Source: CAZGLR01 sp964526635
GTDB taxonomy: Bacteria; Zixibacteria; MSB-5A5; GN15; JAAZOE01
NCBI GenBank assembly: GCA_964526635.1
Contig: CAZGLR010000029.1
Location: 1-30,517 of the forward strand
Direction of reading: 5' to 3'
Length of the DNA: 30,517 nt
Both the position numbers and the translations under genes were made by a program. The notes under the pieces are model-generated. The model was not told where the DNA came from. It worked only from the letters and a program-made list of their open reading frames with translations, and did not search any database. Below, one piece after another: positions 1 to 9,515 of the stretch (the stretch's first letter is position 1; each line of letters opens with the position of its first letter).

Positions 1-2905
1 GAGCCGGACCGCCCTTGAAGACGAAGTTAATGATGTACACACCGTCACCAACATTTACGCCGCCGTCGTCATTGGCGTCACCCGGCGTGTCACAGCAGCC
101 GGAGCCGCAGGGGTTGCTGCCGATGAAGCCATAATGATCCAGAGCGGTCCAGCCGTTAACCCAGAGCTCTTCGGTCGGATCAAAAGCACCGCGATAGCTC
201 ACCGCAGTCCAGGGCGACAGTTCGCCCGGATCGTCGGCACAAACGCAGGTACCGTAGGTGCAGGCTTCGCAGTCAACCAGGAAGTCGTAGAAGTTGCAGA
301 CGTCGGAAACATCAGCAGTCGGACGAGGATCGAGCGAGCCGGCATACGGCGTGCGCGAGCATTCGTTCACGCTGATGAAGGACGGATCGGAAATGTCGTT
401 GTTGTTGGCAAGCATGTACGTCGACACCCAGTTACCCGGAGCCGTCGTGTTCAACGCATCCCAGATATCAAAGGCAGTATTGCCGGCGCCGAAGCCATAC
501 CAGCTGTTGCATTCAAAACGAAGGTCGCCAACATCCAAACGCTCACGCGAGCTGCCGGCACCCTTATCTTCGATGATAAGACCATTGTTAGCATGGTCAG
601 CGAAGATCGAGTTGATGTAATAACCACCGGCATTGTCACGAATGTTGAACACCGTCGGGTTATTGGCCGTGGCCTGGTTCTCATCACCAGCACCAAGATA
701 GGTCACGTTCGAAATCACCGGGATCGCAAACGGCGGGCAATCGTCAGGTGAGTTGCCACCGTCGTGCTCACCACCGTTGTCACCATAGAACGGCGACTGA
801 ATCGTGAACCAGAACTGGCCACCACCACGGAAACCTTCATCATAGTCAAAGCTGTCGTCATCGACAAAACCGGCAACCAGGTGGTTACAGCGGACAGCGC
901 CGCCAAACCATTCGAAACCGTCGTCAAGATTCGACCACACTTCAACATACTCGATAAAGGTCTGGGCGCCTAAGCCACCCATCGTCAAACCATTGATCTC
1001 GTTACCGTCTGACAGCTCAGCACCACCATGACGGATCGAGACATACTTCAAACTACCGCTGTTGTCACAGGAGTTGGTGTCGGCAAAGCCATCGAACTGG
1101 CCATAGAAACCGAGCGTACCATACGTATCCTGAGGGATGCCTTCGATCTGGCCCGGACCGCAGTTATACGGCGCCGCACCAAGGACAATCACACCACCCC
1201 AGAGACCCTGGACAAACGGATCGATATCGGTGTTATCGGTGACATCATCACCTTCACCCGTGAAGATGATCGGAGCACTGTCGCAACCAACGGCGCTGAT
1301 CAAACCGCCACGGGATACGATCAGGGCAGACGCGAAGTCACCAGTCGTCGGAACACTCTTACCACGAATGACCGTGCCGGCTTCGATCGTCAGCACTTCA
1401 TCCTGCGCGACAAACAGGAAGCCGTCGATCAGGTATTCGTTGTCATTGCTCAAAAACAGGCTGTCAACCAGCGACGCATCTGTCAGCGTGATCACATTGC
1501 CGGTCGGCGGGAAGGTAGCCGTACCCAGGAAACCATACTCATCCAGGGCCGTCCAACCTTCAAGCCAGGTACCTTCGGCGCACGGATCAAAGGCACCGCG
1601 GAACTTGACTTCGTCAAAACTCTGACCCGTCAGACAAACTTCATCTGTCGGAACCTGAATCACAGAACCATCAACACGAGGACGAGGATCCAGAAGACCC
1701 GAACCAGGGGTACGGGATATGCTGCGAATCTCAGGATTGAAGATTTCGTTCTTGTTGTCGTTCATGTAATCAGATACCCAGCTACCACCATTCAGCGCAT
1801 CCCAGATGGCCGTTTCGGTGTTACCAGCACCAAAACCATACCAGGTGTTGTGCTTGAACTGGAGGTCACAGGTCTCCAGGCGCTCGCGGGAGTCAGAACC
1901 ACTACCCAGATCTTCAATCTTAACACCATTATTGGCATGGTCGGTGAAAATCGAGTTGTAGAACTTGCCGCCGGCGTTGTCGCGAATGTTGAACACCTGC
2001 GGGTTGTTCGCCGTCGCACTATTATCGAAACCGGCACCCATATAGGTCAGGTTCGAGAAGCACGGCGTCGCAAACGGCGGGCAATCGTCGGGCGAGTTGC
2101 CACCATCATGCTCACCACCGCTGTCGCCAAAGAACGGCGACTGAATCGTGAACCAGTACTGACCGCCACCATTGAAGCCTTCGTCGTAATCGAAGCTGTC
2201 GTCATCGACGAAACCAGCCGTCAGATACTTCGCGAAGACCGAACCGCCGAACCATTCGAAACCATCGTCAAGGTTCGACCACACTTCAATGTATTCGATC
2301 ACCGTACCGGCGCCGACACCACCCATCGTCAAACCGTTGACCTCATTGGCGTCAGACAGTTCAGCACCGCCGTGACGAATCGAGAGGTAACGGTAGATTC
2401 CGGAGTTGTCGCAACAGGTCGTATCGGTGAAACCATCGAACTGGCCATAGAAACCCAGCGTACCATACGTATCCTGCGGGACGCCTTCAACCTGGCCCGG
2501 ACCGCAGTTATACGGAGCCGCACCAAGGATAATCACACCACCCCAGAGACCCTGGACAAACGGATCCAGATCGTTGGGATCGGTGGTGCAATCGGATTCA
2601 CCAGTGAAGATAATCGGGTCGGTCGAGCTGCCCTGCAGATCGGCATAGCCGCCGCGGGCAATAATCAATGCAGACGCAAAATCACCGGTGGTCGGAACGG
2701 ATTTGCCTTTGAAAACCGTACCCGGACCGGCGGTGATAGTTTCACCCGGCTCCACGAACACAAAACCATCGAGAATGTAGGTCGTGTCGGACGAGAAATT
2801 GTACGTCCCCACGATATCAGCATCGGTGATGGTTTTGGTTTGTGCTTGTACCAACGTAGCAGTACAGAGCACCAGGAGCAGAGCTACCAAGAGCCTCTTG
2901 GTCAT
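1..2905 (-). CDS. Secreted tandem-duplicated beta-helix-like protein with C-terminal dockerin (3' end outside window)
   Basis: Reading the minus strand from ATG 2905 gives 968 codons with no stop, running off the window edge. The start has a strong Shine-Dalgarno AAGGAGG (2914-2920), 8 nt from the ATG. A short Sec signal peptide (MTKRLLVALLLVLCTATLVQA) is followed by two homologous blocks of about 450 residues. Each contains GKSVPTTGDFASAL, PFVQGLWGGVI, SIRHGGAELSD, EVWSNLDDGFEWFGG, NIRDNAGG and ends in WTALDxYGF. The last residues before the edge, GDANDDGGVNVGDGVYIINF, are the first half of a dockerin type I repeat. The blocks resemble the exported proteins of FCB bacteria with an 'IEAGTVIRGK' motif, probably right-handed beta-helices. 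Role is likely cell-surface or extracellular; no catalytic motif is recognised. The opposite strand carries long open frames that are artefacts of codon use. Confidence 0.9.
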   Translation of the reverse strand, partial: MTKRLLVALLLVLCTATLVQAQTKTITDADIVGTYNFSSDTTYILDGFVFVEPGETITAGPGTVFKGKSVPTTGDFASALIIARGGYADLQGSSTDPIIFTGESDCTTDPNDLDPFVQGLWGGVIILGAAPYNCGPGQVEGVPQDTYGTLGFYGQFDGFTDTTCCDNSGIYRYLSIRHGGAELSDANEVNGLTMGGVGAGTVIEYIEVWSNLDDGFEWFGGSVFAKYLTAGFVDDDSFDYDEGFNGGGQYWFTIQSPFFGDSGGEHDGGNSPDDCPPFATPCFSNLTYMGAGFDNSATANNPQVFNIRDNAGGKFYNSIFTDHANNGVKIEDLGSGSDSRERLETCDLQFKHNTWYGFGAGNTETAIWDALNGGSWVSDYMNDNKNEIFNPEIRSISRTPGSGLLDPRPRVDGSVIQVPTDEVCLTGQSFDEVKFRGAFDPCAEGTWLEGWTALDEYGFLGTATFPPTGNVITLTDASLVDSLFLSNDNEYLIDGFLFVAQDEVLTIEAGTVIRGKSVPTTGDFASALIVSRGGLISAVGCDSAPIIFTGEGDDVTDNTDIDPFVQGLWGGVIVLGAAPYNCGPGQIEGIPQDTYGTLGFYGQFDGFADTNSCDNSGSLKYVSIRHGGAELSDGNEINGLTMGGLGAQTFIEYVEVWSNLDDGFEWFGGAVRCNHLVAGFVDDDSFDYDEGFRGGGQFWFTIQSPFYGDNGGEHDGGNSPDDCPPFAIPVISNVTYLGAGDENQATANNPTVFNIRDNAGGYYINSIFADHANNGLIIEDKGAGSSRERLDVGDLRFECNSWYGFGAGNTAFDIWDALNTTAPGNWVSTYMLANNNDISDPSFISVNECSRTPYAGSLDPRPTADVSDVCNFYDFLVDCEACTYGTCVCADDPGELSPWTAVSYRGAFDPTEELWVNGWTALDHYGFIGSNPCGSGCCDTPGDANDDGGVNVGDGVYIINFVFKGGPA
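129..2850 (-). repeat. Internal tandem duplication within the dockerin protein gene
   Basis: Two in-frame copies of about 1.35-1.4 kb occupy roughly 1533-2850 (first copy) and 129-1500 (second copy). The segment encoding the WTALDxYGF end recurs 1404 nt apart (129 and 1533). The segment encoding FVQGLWGG recurs 1344 nt apart (1201 and 2545). The differing offsets show indels between copies, while long stretches remain nearly identical in DNA as well as protein. This points to a fairly recent or homogenised duplication. Confidence 0.85.
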
Positions 2906-3211
2906 CTCGGATTCCTCCTTAAACGTTTACTAAAATTACCTATCCAAAAACCGTAGAAAGATTCGACTGTGGCTTCCGGTTGCTCACACCGGCGATGGAA
3001 TCAAGTGCTCACATCGTCATTCCATTGTAACACCACTTTAAAAGTATCAACAAGTTCTGCATTCGATACGCCGGCTCACTGGCATCACAGCAGTGTCATC
3101 ACACGCGCATAAGACGACGCTGCCCCGAATCTGCATCCATTGATACTCCCGTGTCATACCTCACTTCCGGTTACTTTTCTATGTGTGTAAGTTGCGTTTG
3201 TTGACTACTGG
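2906..3211 (-). promoter_or_regulatory. Intergenic region with candidate sigma-70 promoter for the dockerin gene
   Basis: About 306 bp without a gene. On the minus strand a -35-like TTGATA (3045-3050) and a -10-like TACAAT (3024-3029) lie 15 bp apart, each 5/6 to consensus, and would give a leader of about 110 nt. TTGTTG (3048-3053) with an 18-bp spacer is the alternative -35. I see no convincing terminator for the upstream TonB receptor gene, so read-through is possible. Confidence 0.35.
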
Positions 3212-6163
3212 CTAAATGCCGTAGCTTATACCGATCGAAAAACTGCGACCGGGACGATATTCCCGCTGGACGTTCTCGGTGCCAAGAAAATCCGTCCGGA
3301 ACAGACGGGTATCATCCAGAATGTTACTCGCCTTAAATCCGAGCTTAAAATTGCCCCAGAATCGCTGCGAAAAGGTGAAATTCAGTGAGTGGAACGGTTG
3401 TTCATAGGCATCGGGGGTATCAGACATAGCTATTTCCGACAATCGTTCACCCAGCACATTGTACAACAGCGTGGCAGATGTACCTGACTTGGCGTTCTGA
3501 TACGAGATATCAGCATTTATGATGTAATTAGCCTGGCCGAACATTGGCTGTTCCTGATCAAGCAAATCGCCCCATGCCCCGAAACCGCCGATATCAGTCG
3601 GTCGATCCTGTGTTGATCTAATCAGCGTAAAGTTGCCGTTGAATTCAAAATCATTCAAGAAACTGAAGCCTGACCAGAGATATTCAAGAACATCAAGCCT
3701 GGATTTTATTTCCAACTCAAGTCNNNNNNNNNNCACGCGGGCGTATTCAGAGTTAATGAACCTGGCCTGACGGTTCTGGTCAAAGATCATAAACACGATC
3801 GGGTCGACGAAATCCTTGTAATATCCACTTATCGCTATGATTTCGCCCGGACGTGAATAAAACTCGAAACGCAGATCATAGTTCTTGATTGATGTCGACC
3901 TCAGCTCAGGATTACCCAGGAGGACAACGTCCAGCTGCATACCCTGGCGGACAAACGTTCCCTTTTCGGTAAACGACGGGCGAGCCAGTGTTTTTGAAAA
4001 CGACCCTTTTACCTTTAAGCGATCAGTTAAATCGTAGGTCAAATTGACCGACGGCAGCCAGTCGACGTCATTGAGCTGACTCGTTGTCGGATCAACCCCG
4101 GGGAGTGGCTTATCTGTGGTAAACATGTCTGCTTTTTCCCGGCGAACGCCGCCGACCAGACGCATCTGAGTAGTCAGCGGTATCTCAAGCTGGGCATACA
4201 ACGCAAAAACATCAAAATCCCCGAGATAGCTGTTTTTGGCCTCTTGCGCCTTGCTTTCCTGAACATAGAGCGCCATCTGGGGATATCCAAAATCGCTCTG
4301 GACTCCGATATAATCAGTAAAGTAGCGAGTGATATCACCATCGGTAATATTCAGCGAATACCCCTTGAAGCCCAACTGGTACTGGAACTGCTCCTCGTTG
4401 ACATCCAGCTCGGTAGTTTCAAAATAGCTGCCGAATTTGAACCGTGCCTTTTTCCCACTCCATTGTCTGAACGGAACTTCAATGTCCAGCTTGGCGGTTT
4501 TTCTAACCTCATTCTGTTCGCGATACTGACGCTTCGGTTCTTCAATACCCGAGCCATCACTTCGATGTCTTGACGAATCAACGGTTATCGTACCGTCGCC
4601 ATTAACTGTCGTATCGATCTTGTACACGAACGCCAATGTTCTGAAATCGGGCATCTGAGCATCGATTTCTATGAATGCAGCCAGCCAGTTGATCTGAACA
4701 GAGTCGAAAATCAGGCTTTCCATAAGACTCTTGCCGCGCAACTGGAAGGAATTGAGAGTCCGTTCATCATAGCTGAGGGCGCGGGACTCAAAGTTTAAAC
4801 CGCTATGTTGTTCCGGATAGAGGCCGTGATACCAGCGGGTTTTCTTATCGGCCTTTTGCGTATGGAGGTATTCGAACCGAAACTGATGATCCGGCGACGG
4901 TTCCAGAGAAAAATTCGAACTGACATCCCAGCTGACCGTCTCGCTTGATGCCGCAGAGGTAAAATTGTAAGTTTCATCAAGGTTTGTGGAGGTCGTACTA
5001 TTGCGCTTGTAACCGATAAAAACACCATCATCATAAAATGATGCCTTCCGATCATAGTTTAGCGAAAATCCGATTCCAAGCGGCTGATTGCCGATCCTCG
5101 TTCGATCCGAATAGCTAATGCCATATGATTGATTGAGCGGTGGCCCCTCGTGCGAAAAATCCATAATCCTGTTAAACGATTTGGATAATGTCGTCAGAAG
5201 CGCATTGTCCTGATTCAAACTGGGAATTGACCCCGCCCGCGTCACGGGGGTTGGAATCGCACGGGTACCATCATCAATGCCCATCCAGTCCAGATCGCCA
5301 CCCTTGTAACTCAGGAAATTTTCCTTGCCGGTCACTCGCGGATTCCATCCCACCGATTGTTTGACCGAAAACGATCGCTTGTCGGGAATGGCCTTGGTAA
5401 CAATATTCACCGAACCACCCGACCAGTTACCGGTTTGCTCAGGTGTAAATGTTTTCAAAACAACGACTTTTTCAATCATTTCAGTCGGGATGATATCCAT
5501 CGGGGCCGCATTCTTATCGGCTTCAGACGTCGGCATCGCAGCGCCATTTAACTCTACTTTGGAATAACGACCGCCCATGCCTCGCGCATTTACGTATTTG
5601 CTTTCTGTAATCGTCACACCAACCACGCGCTGAACAGCCTCGGCGGCATCGCCGGCACCGGACTTCTGGATCTGCTGGGCACTGATCGCATCCTGCGTGA
5701 TGATTGATTCTTTGCGATCCTTCAACATGTCGAAGTCCGTACCAAGAACTCGTTCGGCTGTAACCGTGACTGTTTTTCCTTCGATCGCAGTGACGTCAAG
5801 CCCGACACTCATTTCCAGCGACTTCCCCTTTTCAATAACGACACCCTCTACCTGCTTGATACTGTATCCGACACTGGAATACTTGATAGAATAGCTGCCG
5901 GGGGAAACGTTATCGATGAAGTACTTGCCATCAAGGTTGGTCTTGGTACCCAGGTTGGTACCTTCAATAAAAACCGTTGCGCCGATAATCGGATCACCGG
6001 TTTCGGCATCTACGATCTTGCCGGAGATACTCCCCCCGGCCGCCAGGGCGGCTGATCCCATCCACAATACACTCACGACCGTGAGAAGAAGCAGCCCAAG
6101 AATTTTCATTGGATACACGGCGTACCTGTTTGTATCAGTGTTAGTTTTGATTTTTTCCCTCAT
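3212..6163 (-). CDS. TonB-dependent outer-membrane receptor with N-terminal carboxypeptidase-regulatory-like domain
   Basis: Outer-membrane beta-barrel that takes up an unknown ligand using TonB/proton-motive force. ATG 6163 is preferred because GAGGAAGAGG lies just upstream; an ATG five codons earlier (6178) has no Shine-Dalgarno, and a third at 6109 begins the signal-peptide core MKILGLLLLTVVSVLWMGSA. After cleavage near residue 43 comes a CarboxypepD_reg-like Ig fold (GKIVDAETGDPIIGATVFIE). A plug domain follows (NARGMGGRYSKVELNGAAMP; GGSVNIVTK), then a beta-barrel of about 700 residues ending in FSIGISYGI. Length (983 aa) is normal for the family. Ten Ns at 3724-3733 fall inside the barrel. 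No SusD partner or TonB/ExbB genes are nearby, so the substrate cannot be guessed. Confidence 0.92.
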   Translation of the reverse strand: MREKIKTNTDTNRYAVYPMKILGLLLLTVVSVLWMGSAALAAGGSISGKIVDAETGDPIIGATVFIEGTNLGTKTNLDGKYFIDNVSPGSYSIKYSSVGYSIKQVEGVVIEKGKSLEMSVGLDVTAIEGKTVTVTAERVLGTDFDMLKDRKESIITQDAISAQQIQKSGAGDAAEAVQRVVGVTITESKYVNARGMGGRYSKVELNGAAMPTSEADKNAAPMDIIPTEMIEKVVVLKTFTPEQTGNWSGGSVNIVTKAIPDKRSFSVKQSVGWNPRVTGKENFLSYKGGDLDWMGIDDGTRAIPTPVTRAGSIPSLNQDNALLTTLSKSFNRIMDFSHEGPPLNQSYGISYSDRTRIGNQPLGIGFSLNYDRKASFYDDGVFIGYKRNSTTSTNLDETYNFTSAASSETVSWDVSSNFSLEPSPDHQFRFEYLHTQKADKKTRWYHGLYPEQHSGLNFESRALSYDERTLNSFQLRGKSLMESLIFDSVQINWLAAFIEIDAQMPDFRTLAFVYKIDTTVNGDGTITVDSSRHRSDGSGIEEPKRQYREQNEVRKTAKLDIEVPFRQWSGKKARFKFGSYFETTELDVNEEQFQYQLGFKGYSLNITDGDITRYFTDYIGVQSDFGYPQMALYVQESKAQEAKNSYLGDFDVFALYAQLEIPLTTQMRLVGGVRREKADMFTTDKPLPGVDPTTSQLNDVDWLPSVNLTYDLTDRLKVKGSFSKTLARPSFTEKGTFVRQGMQLDVVLLGNPELRSTSIKNYDLRFEFYSRPGEIIAISGYYKDFVDPIVFMIFDQNRQARFINSEYARVXXXXLELEIKSRLDVLEYLWSGFSFLNDFEFNGNFTLIRSTQDRPTDIGGFGAWGDLLDQEQPMFGQANYIINADISYQNAKSGTSATLLYNVLGERLSEIAMSDTPDAYEQPFHSLNFTFSQRFWGNFKLGFKASNILDDTRLFRTDFLGTENVQREYRPGRSFSIGISYGI
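3724..3733. other. Assembly gap (10 Ns) inside the TonB receptor gene
   Basis: Ten consecutive unknown bases. The reading frame is open on both sides in the same frame, with ...SEYARV before and LELEIKSRL after. The true length is therefore likely to differ from the placeholder by a multiple of three, or to equal it. Confidence 0.98.
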
Positions 6164-6530
6164 GTCCCTCTTCCTCATTTACTGCCAGACATTACTAACG
6201 AATAATTGACACTTCCCCAGGAGAGGTAATTTTTGTACTTGCCGATGAAAGACCTCTGCCCATGTCAATTGCCCGTCAATCAATCAAGAAATGTTAGGAG
6301 AGTATTACGAGTCTGCGATTTTTCAATAAAGGGGCCTAATTACTTGTGGATAACTTTAATAAAGCGGTGGTTATAAACTTTTGATATACATAGACTTATA
6401 ATTCAGAGACTGTCAACTCTGCCGGCGCAAATCATTATCGTTCAAGCGCTCACAATGCCTTTCTAAAGTATATCTTAAGCACATCGCCGACTTGTAAACT
6501 TGCGGTCGCAAGGTCCCGAACACTACACGA
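6164..6530 (-). promoter_or_regulatory. Intergenic region upstream of the TonB receptor; possible promoter
   Basis: AT-rich, with no credible ORF. On the minus strand a perfect -35 TTGACA (6411-6416) is followed 18 bp later by a poor -10 TATGTA (6387-6392). A promoter here would leave a leader of about 215 nt. A small inverted repeat CTTGCGGTCGCAAG (about 6499-6513) lies just beyond the stop of the NuoL-like gene and might be a weak terminator. Confidence 0.25.
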
Positions 6531-8135
6531 TTATTTCTCTTGATGATTGAAAGAAGCGCTCCTATTGAGCAGGCGCCTGACGGTATCGCGCATCAGAAAC
6601 AGCCCAAAACCGCCCAGCAGGATCAGTCCGCCGACCATCCAGGCCGGATTAAATCCATGCCACAATGCGATATATAGATCAAGTCGCTCGGCTGCAAGAC
6701 TCAAGGTCGCTGCAACTGCAATCGATTCCACCAGATATGTCCAGAACAAACAGGTAACCATGCCTCCGGCGCCGATGGCCAGCGCCGGCAGCCAGGCATT
6801 TGCGGCAGCTTCATGCGGTTGAGCATCGAGTTGATTGGCCGACCTCAGAAAGACTTCCCAGACAATCCGCAGCGCAGTCGCCACCAGGACCATAGCGCCA
6901 CTCAGCCCGATTGCGGTCACCAGATATCCCGCGACCGGCATACGCGCCATCGCTTCATATATCAACTCACGGCTCAGTGACGCCAGAAGCGGTGAGAATC
7001 CGGTCATGGCGATGGCAGCACATACTGTCGCCAGCCCGCTCAGCGGCATCGATACAATTAGCCGGCCCAGATATTGAATATCGCCACAACCGATTTCCTG
7101 TTCGATTATGCCGGCCAGAAGAAACAACGTTGTCTTGTACAGACTATGGATGATAAAAAAGATAATCAGAAAATAATACGATTCCTCGGTACCGAGGCCA
7201 TTCATGACCAGCATCACACCCAGCGAAACAAAAGTAATCTCGATAAGGATCCGTTTGAGTTCAGTTGCAGCCAGAGAACCCACAGCACCAGCGAGTATCA
7301 TGACCAGTCCTATCCCGGAGAACGAGTAGCGCCATATCATGCCGCCATCGATCATCGGAGATACCCGCAACAACAGGTACAGGCCAAGGGCTACCAACCC
7401 GACTGTCTGCATCACCGCCGCCCCGGGCGACGGTGTGTCTTGTATCCCCTGCCGCCAGATGGAAAACGGTACCTGGGCGGTTGACAACAAAACTCCCGCA
7501 GCGATCAGACTCGCACTAAACGCTGTCTGCGTGTTGTCGAAAAGCAGTACCGCGCCCGAGACAAGTCTGGTCACCTCGAAACTTCCGGCGATTATCCCGA
7601 TTAGCAAAAGCCCGGCCGATATTGCCGCCCATCCTGCAACCAGCACCAGTAAAAGCCGTGGCGCTGTTTTCCGAACCACGGCGCGTTGGCTGTTAAATGA
7701 CAACAGGGAGAAACTGGCATAAACGGCCAGACCCCAGAAGAAAATAACCAGGAGCAGATTGCCGGCCAGCAACGTTCCGACGACAGATGCCAGGAGTAGA
7801 TATAAACTGCGGATAAACCGCGCCCGCTTGTGGGCGTCCCTGAAATAATATCCGCTGTAAATTGTTACGGCGGTGCCGACGACGAGGGTCATCACCGCCC
7901 AAATCAGACTGATGCCATCGAGATAAAAGCCGACCTGCGGCAAACGAATAAAGATCAAATCAAGTTGTGGAGAAATCGGGACACCGGCGATAATCCACGG
8001 TCCGAAACGGCTGAGATAAAGAGCCGAGGTCGCCGGGAAAAAAGCAAGGACCCAGCCTGTATATGGCCGTTGCAGCCGGTCGATTACCGGCGCCAGCACG
8101 GCGATACTGTACAATATCAGAATTATTACAATCAT
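6531..8135 (-). CDS. Orphan NuoL/MrpA-like proton-antiporter family membrane protein (degenerate channel residues)
   Basis: A 534-residue protein with about 14 hydrophobic helices from the NADH-quinone/Mrp antiporter family (Proton_antipo_M). Family landmarks are recognisable: FYLDGISLIWAVM near 70 with TVYSGYY-like IYSGYYF near 92; TAQVPFSIW near 219; ELKRILIEITFVSLG near 292; HSLYKTTLFLLAG near 330; MTGFSPL near 377. Residues that carry protons in working members differ. The helix-5 FWE glutamate is Gly135, the KSAQ lysine is Ser218 and the SKDE lysine is Arg389; the helix-8 lysine (Lys334) remains. No other complex I, hydrogenase or Mrp subunit is adjacent. It may be an accessory subunit of a bicarbonate, ion or electron-transfer complex, or a specialised homologue. 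The YrbG exchanger gene starts upstream on the same strand, 148 bp away. Confidence 0.8.
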   Translation of the reverse strand: MIVIILILYSIAVLAPVIDRLQRPYTGWVLAFFPATSALYLSRFGPWIIAGVPISPQLDLIFIRLPQVGFYLDGISLIWAVMTLVVGTAVTIYSGYYFRDAHKRARFIRSLYLLLASVVGTLLAGNLLLVIFFWGLAVYASFSLLSFNSQRAVVRKTAPRLLLVLVAGWAAISAGLLLIGIIAGSFEVTRLVSGAVLLFDNTQTAFSASLIAAGVLLSTAQVPFSIWRQGIQDTPSPGAAVMQTVGLVALGLYLLLRVSPMIDGGMIWRYSFSGIGLVMILAGAVGSLAATELKRILIEITFVSLGVMLVMNGLGTEESYYFLIIFFIIHSLYKTTLFLLAGIIEQEIGCGDIQYLGRLIVSMPLSGLATVCAAIAMTGFSPLLASLSRELIYEAMARMPVAGYLVTAIGLSGAMVLVATALRIVWEVFLRSANQLDAQPHEAAANAWLPALAIGAGGMVTCLFWTYLVESIAVAATLSLAAERLDLYIALWHGFNPAWMVGGLILLGGFGLFLMRDTVRRLLNRSASFNHQEK

Positions 8136-8283
8136 ATACTGGCCGGTCTTATCCGGATGGCGTCGTTTCCTGCTACAAATGTTGTTTAACCGATGGTATC
8201 GTTGACAATTGCAACACCGGAAAATATCCGGCGGTTCAATCGTTTTATAAAATTGTCAGAGGGGAGGAAAATGCCGTGTGGTT

Positions 8284-9435
8284 TTATAAGTGGCCGCCGA
8301 TCATGAAATCAAATATCCAGTCGGCGATTCCCAGTACGACCAGCGCCACCCCTTCGAGGCGAGTAATCCGGCGGCCAGTAAACATGATTATCATAACAAA
8401 CACCAAAATCATCATAAGCATGAGAAGATTCGGCACTACCGCTTGCGACACAACCACTTCTGCGGCCAGAGGCGGCTGCAGCAGAACACCGGAAATTCCC
8501 AGAACGCCCAGGATGTTGAAAACGACACTTCCCAGCAGGTTACCCGTTGAAATATCGGCCTCGCCTTTGCCGGCCGCAGCCAGTGACACAACCAGTTCCG
8601 GCGCTGATGTTCCGGCCGCAATTATGGTCATCCCAACGATGAAATCAGGTATATTAAGCAGCGTAGCAAACCAGAGGGCACCGAAGCCATCGGGCAATCC
8701 GGTCGATGCGGACGATTGCCCGACCATCAGATGGCACCCCAGCGTCACCAGGGTCAGTCCGACAATCAGGTAAAAAATATCCCCGATCATGCTGGATGAT
8801 TCCACTTCCGGCAATGGCTCAACCTGCGCGGCGGCCGGATACGGTCGGTGCACGGTATAAAGCAAGCCCAGATACGCCGCGAGACCCATCAGGAAGATGA
8901 GCCCCTCCCAGCGAGACAGCGTCAGATCAAACAATCCGGTCAGAGAGCCAAGAGACGACGTTTCCCGGCCCAGATTGCCAATGAAGAAAAAGGCCACGAT
9001 TGTTGAAATCAGCATCACCGGGCCATCGCGGACAATTAATCCGCGGTCAATACGCAGGCCGTCGCGAGCAACAATCGCAGCGCCCCCGAGAATAAAGCAG
9101 AGATTGAAAATATTCGAGCCGAGAACATTGGCGATCGTGATATCCCCCCGGCCACCGAATCCGGCCGCCAGCGAGGCCGCCATCTCCGGCGCGCTGGTTC
9201 CGAAGGCCACTACCGTCAAACCGATAACCAGACGCGATACCCCGAGCCGTTTGGCCAGGCGCGACGAACTGGTGACCAGCCAGTCGGCCCCGCCGCTGAT
9301 TGTGATAATCAGGGTAATCAAAAAGACTGATTGAAGAGAAATTTCCAGCCACCCCGGCAACGATGCCAGAGTTACAAGAAAAATACAAATAGCACCAATT
9401 ATGATTGTAGTAATCACGCTTTTTTGATAAGGCAT
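8284..9435 (-). CDS. YrbG-type Na+/Ca2+ (cation/proton) exchanger
   Basis: CaCA-superfamily antiporter of 383 residues, inner membrane, exchanging Ca2+ for Na+ or H+. It shows the inverted alpha repeats of the family. Alpha-1 is GTSAPE at 79-84 and GSNIFN at 106-111; alpha-2 is GTSAPE at 275-280 and GSVVFN at 302-307. The two ion-binding glutamates (84, 280) and the asparagines at the ends of the GS motifs (111, 307) are present, so transport is expected. A hydrophilic linker (about 198-215, PAAAQVEPLPEVESSS) separates the two five-helix halves. The NuoL-like gene follows on the same strand and could be co-transcribed, although the 148-bp gap is large. Confidence 0.92.
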   Translation of the reverse strand: MPYQKSVITTIIIGAICIFLVTLASLPGWLEISLQSVFLITLIITISGGADWLVTSSSRLAKRLGVSRLVIGLTVVAFGTSAPEMAASLAAGFGGRGDITIANVLGSNIFNLCFILGGAAIVARDGLRIDRGLIVRDGPVMLISTIVAFFFIGNLGRETSSLGSLTGLFDLTLSRWEGLIFLMGLAAYLGLLYTVHRPYPAAAQVEPLPEVESSSMIGDIFYLIVGLTLVTLGCHLMVGQSSASTGLPDGFGALWFATLLNIPDFIVGMTIIAAGTSAPELVVSLAAAGKGEADISTGNLLGSVVFNILGVLGISGVLLQPPLAAEVVVSQAVVPNLLMLMMILVFVMIIMFTGRRITRLEGVALVVLGIADWIFDFMIGGHL

Positions 9436-9515
9436 ACCACCTCAATCCGCCGTAGATTATATGCTTGATGCTGAATATGTAGTGATTACATGGGACTATC
9501 AACAGAAAACGGCAA

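Noticed and set aside
134..973. Plus-strand frames of 205 and 69 codons
   Set aside because: Antisense shadows of the second block of the dockerin gene.
1028..2956. 642-codon open frame on the plus strand
   Set aside because: It lies antisense to the duplicated dockerin gene, whose minus-strand frame has a signal peptide, strong ribosome site and recognisable domains. The plus-strand product is low in hydrophobics, repetitive by virtue of the DNA duplication, and resembles nothing.
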